Shown in pieces: positions 1 through 4,780 of a DNA stretch of 5,522 bases. The number at the start of each line of letters is the position of its first letter. The stretch's first letter is position 1. The stretch is taken from positions 1-5,522 of the forward strand of contig JAFCFG010000076.1 of assembly GCA_017608725.1 (NCBI GenBank), given 5' to 3'. This DNA is from Candidatus Iainarchaeum sp. (GTDB taxonomy: Archaea; Iainarchaeota; Iainarchaeia; Iainarchaeales; GCA-2688035). The position numbers and the translations under genes are program-made. Under the pieces are notes generated by a model. It ran no database searches. It was given only the letters and a program-made list of their open reading frames with translations, and had not been told where the DNA came from.

Positions 1-1
1 C

Positions 2-1522
2 AGCATTGGAAGCAGTGTTGAATTTGACTGGTGCGGCGTAACAGCAAACAACTCATTGAAGGAACTTGGCTACAAGACAATAATGGTTAATTTTAACCCT
101 GAAACAGTCAGCACCGACTACGATGTGTGCGACAGGCTCTACTTCGAAGAACTTTCACTTGAAAGGGTTTTGGACATATACGAAAAAGAGCGCCCCTTAG
201 GGGCTTTGGTAAGCATGGGCGGTCAAATTCCGAACAACCTTGCAATGAAACTGTATAAAGCAGGTGTGAAAATACTTGGAACAAGCCCTGAAAGCATTGA
301 CAGGGCAGAAAACAGGCACCACTTCTCGCAGTTGTGCGATGAACTTGGCATTGACCAGCCATTGTGGAAAGAACTCACAAGCAAACAGGATGCTGTTCAC
401 TTTGCAAAAAAGGTCGGCTTTCCTGTCCTGGTAAGGCCATCCTATGTTTTGAGCGGGGCAGCAATGAGCGTTGCATTCAACGCAAAGGATTTGGGTGATT
501 ATCTTGACAAGGCGACTTCTCTCAGCCCAGAATACCCCACGGTTGTAAGCAAGTTCATTACAAACGCAAGGGAGATTGAAATAGACGCTGTTGCAAGCAA
601 GGGCAATGTTGTTGTCTACGCAATAAACGAGCACGTAGAGAACGCTGGTGTCCACTCAGGGGATGCAACAATGGTTTTTCCGCCGCAAAGAACCTACCTT
701 GAAACAGTTAGGAGAATAAAGGGGGCTGCATACAGCATATGCAAAGAACTGAGGATATCAGGGCCCTTCAATATCCAGTTTATTGCAAAGGACAATGAGG
801 TAAAGGTAATTGAACTGAATTTGAGGGCTTCAAGGTCTTTCCCATTTGTATCAAAGGTAAGCGGCATTAACTTCATTGACCTTGCAACCAAGGCAATAGT
901 TGGAGAAAAGCTGAACAGGATTGAGAAAAGCGCGCTTGACTTGGATTACGTTGGGGTAAAGGCACCGCAATTCAGTTTCAGCAGATTGAAAGGGGCTGAC
1001 CCCCTGCTTGGCGTGGAAATGTCAAGCACTGGAGAGGTTGCCTGCATTGGGAATGAACTGGAGGATGCCTTTTTGAAAAGCCTGATTGCAGCCGGCTTCA
1101 AAATGCCGAAAAAGAACATAATGGTCAGCATTAGTGTCAATGAAAACAGTTTTGAAATGCTGTATGAGGTGCAGCTTCTGAAAAAGCTTGGGTTCAACCT
1201 GTATGCAACTGACACAACGCAAGAATTTCTCAAAGAGCAGGGCATTAACAGCAGGGTTTTGTTCAAATTGCAGCAGAAAAGGAAGCCAAATGTAATGGAT
1301 TTTTTCAGGGAGGGAAAACTTGACCTGGTCATTGCTATTCCAGATGAGTATGACAGGGAAACACTTGAAGCAGAGTATGACTTGAGGAGAAATGCAGTTG
1401 ACTTTTCCGTTCCCCTAATTACCAACAGGCAGCTTGCAAAGCTGCTAATTAACAGTATTTCAAAGAGAAAATTGGACGAATTGGAAATAAAGCACTGGCA
1501 GGAATATGTTGGGAATTCATAG
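2..1522 (+). CDS. carB: Carbamoyl-phosphate synthetase large subunit, C-terminal half (5' end outside window)
   Basis: CarB makes carbamoyl phosphate from bicarbonate, two ATP and ammonia delivered by the small subunit CarA, feeding pyrimidine and arginine synthesis. The frame is already open at base 2 and reads SIGSSVEFDWC, so the in-frame TTG at 56 is not a start; 506 residues of a protein usually about 1,070 long are visible. Landmarks in this fragment: NPETVSTDYD near residue 32 begins the second synthetase half; RPSYVLSGAAM (145-155) and the ATP-grasp metal-ligand motif IELNLRASR (E271, N273) mark the carbamate-phosphorylating site; STGEV lies near 342-346; the MGS regulatory domain runs from about 372 to the end. 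Wording such as HVENAGVHSGDAT and the SFPFVSK segment matches animal CAD/CPS1 better than E. coli CarB (compared from memory). Function is secure; allosteric control is unclear. guaA follows after 36 bases. Confidence 0.97.
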   Translation, partial: SIGSSVEFDWCGVTANNSLKELGYKTIMVNFNPETVSTDYDVCDRLYFEELSLERVLDIYEKERPLGALVSMGGQIPNNLAMKLYKAGVKILGTSPESIDRAENRHHFSQLCDELGIDQPLWKELTSKQDAVHFAKKVGFPVLVRPSYVLSGAAMSVAFNAKDLGDYLDKATSLSPEYPTVVSKFITNAREIEIDAVASKGNVVVYAINEHVENAGVHSGDATMVFPPQRTYLETVRRIKGAAYSICKELRISGPFNIQFIAKDNEVKVIELNLRASRSFPFVSKVSGINFIDLATKAIVGEKLNRIEKSALDLDYVGVKAPQFSFSRLKGADPLLGVEMSSTGEVACIGNELEDAFLKSLIAAGFKMPKKNIMVSISVNENSFEMLYEVQLLKKLGFNLYATDTTQEFLKEQGINSRVLFKLQQKRKPNVMDFFREGKLDLVIAIPDEYDRETLEAEYDLRRNAVDFSVPLITNRQLAKLLINSISKRKLDELEIKHWQEYVGNS

Positions 1523-1537
1523 GGAAAGTAAAAAAAG
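1522..1537 (+). promoter_or_regulatory. Putative archaeal BRE/TATA promoter of guaA
   Basis: A purine run (AGGGAAAG) followed by TAAAAAAA is centred about 26 bases before the guaA ATG at 1559. This is the spacing expected if transcription starts at or next to the start codon. No Shine-Dalgarno sequence precedes the ATG; the upstream bases are pyrimidine-rich (TTCCTTCCCCC). The box lies directly after the carB stop, so guaA may be transcribed separately from carB or also by read-through. The T-rich GCTTTTTCC just downstream, part of the palindrome AAAAAGCTTTTT, could alternatively help end the carB transcript. Confidence 0.4.
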
Positions 1538-1558
1538 CTTTTTCCTTCCCCCTTATTT

Positions 1559-3358
1559 ATGGCAACAAGCAAAATCATTGTCCTGGATTTTGGAGCACAA
1601 TACGCCCACCTAATTGCCCGGAGAATCAGGCAACTGCACGTTTTTAGCGAAATCCTTGAGCCAACAGCTTCCCTAAAGCAGCTGCAAGATGCAAACGGCA
1701 TAATTTTAAGCGGAGGCCCTGCCTCAGTTTATGGCAGGAACGCGCCAAAATTCAACCCAAAAATTTTCTCATTGAAAAAGCCGATTCTTGGCCTCTGCTA
1801 TGGCCACCAGCTAATGGCCCAGCAGCTCAAAGGCAAAGTTGAGAAAGGAAAGGTAAGGGAATATGGCCTTGCTGAACTGCAGATAAAAAACCAAGACAAG
1901 ATCTTTCAAGGGCTTTCCCAAAGGGAAACAGTCTGGATGTCCCACGGGGACAAGGTTTCCCATTTACCAGAGGGGTTTGTTATTATTGGCAGCACAACCG
2001 ATTGTGAGAATGCAGCTGTAGCCGACTTTTCCAGGAATTATTTTGGCTTGCAGTTTCACCCTGAGGTAACTCACACGCCAAACGGCCTTATCATCCTCAA
2101 AAACTTTGTTTTCAATGTATGCAAATGCAAAGCAGATTGGACAATTGGGGGTTTTTTGAAGAAAAAAGCGAAAGAAATAAAGAAACAGGTCGGCAGCAGA
2201 AAGGTTTTCCTGCTTGCTTCCGGCGGAGTTGACAGCACAGTTGCCCTTGCCCTCCTAAACAAGGCCCTGCCAAGAAAAAGCATTTACGCAATGCACGTTG
2301 ACACAGGTTTTATGCGGAAGAATGAAACAAAAGAGGTCGAAGCAGCATTGAGAAAGCTTGATTTTTCAGAGCTCCACGTTGTCCATGCAGAAAAGAAATT
2401 CTTTGAAAAGCTCAGGGGGGTAATTGACCCTGAGAGAAAAAGGGAAATCATTGGAAAAGCCTTTGTTGAGATCCAGAACAGGGAGCTGAAGAAACTCAAC
2501 CTAAAGCAAGAGGAATGGCTTTTGGGACAGGGCACGATTTACCCTGACACAATTGAAACAGCCGGCACAAAGCATGCCGCAAAGATTAAAACACACCACA
2601 ACAGGGTTGAGAACATAAAACAATTGATTGAAGAAGGCAAAGTGGTTGAGCCAATTGCCGAACTGTACAAAGACGAGGTTCGAGAGCTTGGCAAAGAACT
2701 TGGCTTGCCTTCCAAGCTTATTGGAAGGCACCCCTTTCCAGGGCCTGGTTTGGCTATAAGGTGCCTTTGCAGCAATGGAATTGAGGAAGAACAACAAGCA
2801 CTTGAACAAAAAGCCCGGGAAATTTCAAAAAAATTTGGATTCAAAGCAACCGTGCTCCCAGTGAAGAGTGTTGGCGTCCAGGGAGACAGCAGAAGCTATG
2901 CTGGCACTGTTTTGTTGCAGGGCAACATTGATTGGAAAAAAGCAGGGCAATGCAGTACAGTACTTGCAAACTCGCTGAGGGAAATAAACAGGGCCGTGAT
3001 TGCCGTTTCCCCTGAAAAAATCGATTCAATTAAATTACTGAGAGCCACACTAACAAAAGAGAGAATTGCCCTCCTGCGGGAAGCGGACGGCATTGCAACA
3101 TCCATTGTTGAAAAACACGGGCTTGCAAATGTAATTTGGCAATTTCCAGTTGTTATGCTTCCACTGCAGGTAAATGCCCAAGGAGAAGCAATTGTTCTCA
3201 GGCCAATTGAAAGCAGGGAAGCAATGACTGCCAGTTTTTTCGAAATGCCTTCAGCAGTTCTGGGTGAAATTGCAGGGAAGATAATGCAGCTTGGGGGAAT
3301 TGGCGCTGTTTTCTTTGATGTAACGCACAAGCCCCCTGCAACAATTGAGTGGGAATAG
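1559..3358 (+). CDS. guaA: Glutamine-hydrolysing GMP synthetase, single chain, with enlarged dimerisation domain
   Basis: GuaA converts XMP, ATP and glutamine to GMP, the last step of guanine nucleotide synthesis. The N-terminal class I glutamine amidotransferase domain (about 1-190) has the nucleophile C80 in GLCYGHQ and H167/E169 in QFHPEV. The ATP-pyrophosphatase domain (about 195-400) has the PP-loop SGGVDST (221-227), QGTIYPD (324-330), KTHHN (344-348) and HPFPGPGL (391-398). The C-terminus keeps the family ending KPPATIEWE. At 599 residues it is about 75 longer than E. coli GuaA (525). The extra length lies after residue 401, where SVGVQGDSRSY (437-447) and a second LP-containing segment (529-599) look like two copies of the dimerisation fold, as in human GMPS. 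Most archaea encode the two domains as separate proteins, so a fused enzyme suggests transfer if the host is archaeal. The ATG at 1559 fits the leaderless promoter and puts MATSKIIVLDFGAQY at the family N-terminus. Confidence 0.97.
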   Translation: MATSKIIVLDFGAQYAHLIARRIRQLHVFSEILEPTASLKQLQDANGIILSGGPASVYGRNAPKFNPKIFSLKKPILGLCYGHQLMAQQLKGKVEKGKVREYGLAELQIKNQDKIFQGLSQRETVWMSHGDKVSHLPEGFVIIGSTTDCENAAVADFSRNYFGLQFHPEVTHTPNGLIILKNFVFNVCKCKADWTIGGFLKKKAKEIKKQVGSRKVFLLASGGVDSTVALALLNKALPRKSIYAMHVDTGFMRKNETKEVEAALRKLDFSELHVVHAEKKFFEKLRGVIDPERKREIIGKAFVEIQNRELKKLNLKQEEWLLGQGTIYPDTIETAGTKHAAKIKTHHNRVENIKQLIEEGKVVEPIAELYKDEVRELGKELGLPSKLIGRHPFPGPGLAIRCLCSNGIEEEQQALEQKAREISKKFGFKATVLPVKSVGVQGDSRSYAGTVLLQGNIDWKKAGQCSTVLANSLREINRAVIAVSPEKIDSIKLLRATLTKERIALLREADGIATSIVEKHGLANVIWQFPVVMLPLQVNAQGEAIVLRPIESREAMTASFFEMPSAVLGEIAGKIMQLGGIGAVFFDVTHKPPATIEWE

Positions 3359-3379
3359 CTGCAATACTGCAGGGCTTTT
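3357..3379 (+). terminator. Hairpin plus short T-run at the end of guaA
   Basis: The arms CTGCA (3359-3363) and TGCAG (3368-3372) form a perfect 5-bp stem with a 4-base loop (ATAC) starting one base after the guaA stop codon. GGGC and four T follow. Outer bases AGC and GCT can extend the stem around a GG bulge. It resembles a weak intrinsic terminator. The T-run is short, so termination efficiency is uncertain. Confidence 0.4.
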
Positions 3380-3395
3380 ACTTGCTTTAAATTAA

Positions 3396-3438
3396 ACAAA
3401 TTCCACTATTTCAATAGGCAGTTAGTGGTAGAATTTGT
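3396..3438. other. Imperfect 13-bp hairpin with a 14-base loop in the convergent gap
   Basis: The arm at 3396-3408 (ACAAATTCCACTA) pairs with 3423-3438 (TAGTGGTAGAATTTGT) over 13 base pairs, interrupted by a single 3-base bulge. The 14-base loop spans 3409-3422. A TTTAAATTAAA box (3386-3396) lies directly at its left edge. The element sits between the ends of guaA and the minus-strand gene. It could be a bidirectional terminator, a transcript-end stabiliser, or part of a small RNA; the sequence alone does not decide. Confidence 0.55.
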
Positions 3439-3439
3439 A

Positions 3440-3465
3440 GCTGTCAAAAACCACTATAAGACAGC
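3440..3465. other. Second hairpin: perfect 6-bp stem with a 14-base loop
   Basis: GCTGTC (3440-3445) and GACAGC (3460-3465) are perfect inverted repeats around a 14-base loop that contains CCACTA (3451-3456). One base separates it from the preceding hairpin, whose loop has the same length. Read on the minus strand, the loop carries TTTTT, so it could help end the transcript of the gene at 3491-4309. The CCACTA in the loop is also complementary to TAGTGG (3423-3428) of the first hairpin. Confidence 0.5.
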
Positions 3466-3490
3466 ATACCCCCTATTCATGCGACCCAAT

Positions 3491-4309
3491 TTATTTGGTG
3501 GTTTTTGAAATTTCCTTCAGCGCATCCACTATGGCCCTTCTTACAATAAGGGAGCCGACTATCTCTTCTGGTTCTTCTCTTACATATTTTGGCTTAACTT
3601 TTTTGCGCCTTGAAATCAGCTGTTTTATAGTTGTTGTGGATTTTGGCAGCTGTTCAATTATTGCCCTTGCTTCTCTTTCACTAAGTGAAGATAATTTCCA
3701 TTTAAGATAGGGGGAAGGAGCATATTGTTTTACGTCTTTTGAGTGGATGTTTCTCCCATAGAACAAGTAACCATTTACCTTAGTACTGAGCCCCTCTAAT
3801 TTGAACATTTGAATTAGGTCATTGGGAACAGTGCCAATTACTCCAGTGTCAATAAAGCTTATGGGTTTGTTTAAGTCAATCCCTTTACTTTTTAGGTATC
3901 CTAAAATTTGACTTCTTATTTTTGGATTTTCATATACTCTGCCAGTAAGTCTTCTTCCAGCCTCAATAAGTTTTATTGAATCAGTACTAATTCCTTTCCC
4001 AGGTGCAAGCCTGAAAGCAATCCTGTAAAAGGGCCTTGCCCCCCTGCCTAAGAACACCAGTTGGTTATGGAGTTTGCCTTTTTTTCTTCTTTCAAAGATT
4101 GTTTCAACAAAGTCAACCATTTGGGGAATTAATTGCCTTGTCCTGTTATAGAGATGGACATATTCTTTTACTCTTTGCTTTTCAACAGGCATTGACCTTC
4201 TTTTCATTGCTGATACAAGCCATTCAGCAAAGTTTCCTTTTGGCATTTCTCTGATTGAAGATAGCCTCCGCAGTTCCCTAACCCTAATGCCTTTTTTTGG
4301 TTTGGGCAT
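3491..4309 (-). CDS. Conserved-looking basic protein of unknown function, 272 residues
   Basis: I do not recognise the family. The protein is soluble, with no signal peptide or membrane segment, and rich in Lys/Arg, particularly in the first 50 residues and around 230-245. Two motif-like segments stand out: LVFLGRGARPFYR (84-96) and ISFIDTGVIGTVPNDL (150-165). Each is a hydrophobic strand running into a Gly-rich or acidic turn, then a helix. The pair faintly recalls phosphoribosyltransferase-like Rossmann proteins (an RG turn, then a hhhDTGxxGT loop), or the RDG and DxGxxG pair seen next to HAD-type hydrolases in polysaccharide loci. Neither match is good enough to name a function. The ATG fits a TATA-like box 27-28 bases upstream, with no Shine-Dalgarno, so a leaderless mRNA is likely. 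It is convergent with guaA and divergent from the small gene at 4491. Confidence 0.85.
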   Translation of the reverse strand: MPKPKKGIRVRELRRLSSIREMPKGNFAEWLVSAMKRRSMPVEKQRVKEYVHLYNRTRQLIPQMVDFVETIFERRKKGKLHNQLVFLGRGARPFYRIAFRLAPGKGISTDSIKLIEAGRRLTGRVYENPKIRSQILGYLKSKGIDLNKPISFIDTGVIGTVPNDLIQMFKLEGLSTKVNGYLFYGRNIHSKDVKQYAPSPYLKWKLSSLSEREARAIIEQLPKSTTTIKQLISRRKKVKPKYVREEPEEIVGSLIVRRAIVDALKEISKTTK

Positions 4310-4333
4310 AGATAAACATTATGCTAATTACAA

Positions 4334-4348
4334 CTTAAACCTTCCCTT
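4334..4348 (-). promoter_or_regulatory. Archaeal-type BRE/TATA promoter for the minus-strand gene
   Basis: Read on the minus strand, the sequence is GGGAAGG then TTTAAG, a purine-rich BRE-like element followed by a TATA-like box. The box is centred 27-28 bases before the ATG whose A is at 4309. The bases between (TTGTAATTAGCATAATG and so on) contain no ribosome binding site. This spacing predicts a transcript starting at or within a few bases of the start codon. Confidence 0.55.
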
Positions 4349-4462
4349 TTTCCATCACCCAATAAAAGAAAAAAATGAAATGGGCCAACCCTATAAGCCG
4401 TTAAGTTTCTTGACCTGAAAAGACCAAGCAGCAGCATATTTTAACAAACAGGAAGCAAACAA

Positions 4463-4468
4463 TTAAAT
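4463..4468 (+). promoter_or_regulatory. TATA-like box of the small gene (leaderless)
   Basis: TTAAAT is centred 25-26 bases before the ATG at 4491, with the A/G-rich GGAAGCAAAC directly upstream as a possible BRE. No Shine-Dalgarno precedes the ATG (CTTATTTTTTAT). Between this box and the divergent promoter at 4334-4348 lie about 115 bases in which I see no gene, tRNA or clear operator. Confidence 0.5.
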
Positions 4469-4490
4469 TCTTTAGAACCTTATTTTTTAT

Positions 4491-4712
4491 ATGAGTAAAT
4501 TAAGGAAAGTTGCCATAAGAATGCTGCAAGAAGAAATATCTTCTGCAGACAAAAAACCCAATGCCTGCAGAAAAAAGATTTGCAGAGGCAGAAATCCAGA
4601 GAAAGAGCCAGGCCGATTCAGGACAGCTGAGTTAATTGAATTGAAGAGCATTGAAATAGGCCTTGCAAGGCTTGACCTAATCCAAGCCCTGGCCAATAGC
4701 CAGGGCAACTAA
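4491..4712 (+). CDS. Small basic protein of unknown function, 73 residues
   Basis: I do not recognise this protein. It has a short N-terminal helix-like stretch (LRKVAIRMLQEEI, 4-16), a basic middle with two cysteines (NACRKKICRGR, 23-33), and a C-terminal amphipathic helix-like segment (about 46-68, rich in Leu/Ile/Glu). Two cysteines alone are too few for a zinc finger, though a dimer could share a metal. Codon choice (AGA/AGG arginine, ATA, GCA) matches the neighbours, and the start lies at the right distance from a TATA-like box. Against it, the opposite strand has an open frame of the same length, and the segment holds two hairpin-forming sequences (4541-4572 and 4686-4706), so an RNA role cannot be excluded. 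The tandem-module gene follows after 68 bases and may share the transcript. Confidence 0.6.
   Translation: MSKLRKVAIRMLQEEISSADKKPNACRKKICRGRNPEKEPGRFRTAELIELKSIEIGLARLDLIQALANSQGN
4686..4706 (+). other. Perfect 8-bp GC-rich hairpin over the last codons of the small gene
   Basis: GCCCTGGC (4686-4693) and GCCAGGGC (4699-4706) are perfect inverted repeats with a 5-base loop (CAATA), ending three bases before the stop codon TAA (4710-4712). No T-run follows, so it is not a standard intrinsic terminator. It could stabilise the mRNA end, slow ribosomes at the stop, or separate the expression of the small gene from that of the gene at 4781. It could also be a chance result of the ALANSQG codons. 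Confidence 0.5.
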
Positions 4713-4768
4713 GCAAAGAAGTAAGGATTCATACTGAAAGACTGTGAAGCAAAGAAAAGAAATGAAAG

Positions 4769-4774
4769 GGTGAT
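4769..4774 (+). promoter_or_regulatory. Shine-Dalgarno site GGTGAT of the tandem-module gene
   Basis: GGTGAT matches the complement of the 16S rRNA 3' end (ATCACC) and ends 6 bases before the ATG at 4781, so it fixes that start over the in-frame TTG at 4775. It is the only gene start in the window with such a site. This fits translation from inside a longer mRNA that begins at or before the small gene. Confidence 0.6.
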
Positions 4775-4780
4775 TTGCAT

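Noticed and set aside
56..58. TTG at 56 as the start of carB
   Set aside because: The same frame is open to the window edge, and its residues before 56 (SIGSSVEFDWC) match the CarB family, so the gene begins upstream.
197..655. Minus-strand open frame of 152 codons inside carB
   Set aside because: It is fully antisense to conserved CarB sequence, with no promoter, RBS or recognisable protein pattern.
946..1701. Long open frame of 251 codons on the minus strand
   Set aside because: It lies antisense across the end of carB and the start of guaA, whose products are unmistakable. Its translation is Ser/Cys/Phe-rich, as expected of a frame opposite a real gene.
3413..3482. tRNA-like stretch (TTAGTGGTAGAAT recalls a tRNA-Gly D-arm, followed by the GCTGTC/GACAGC stem)
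   Set aside because: The stem encloses a 14-base loop instead of 7, no acceptor stem closes it properly, and there is no T-arm with a TTCRA loop.
4370..4420. Possible box C/D small RNA (ATGAAAT and later CTGA)
   Set aside because: The C-box match is poor, there is no C'/D' pair, and no terminal stem is visible.
4487..4708. Minus-strand frame opposite the small gene
   Set aside because: It has nearly the same extent as the plus-strand gene but lacks a TATA-like box or RBS at its start. The plus-strand frame has a correctly spaced box, so I preferred it.
4711..4756. Direct repeat AAGCAAAGAA at 4711-4720 and 4747-4756
   Set aside because: Two copies of an A-rich 10-mer in A-rich spacer sequence are likely by chance. 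No third copy or dyad suggests an operator or CRISPR-like array.
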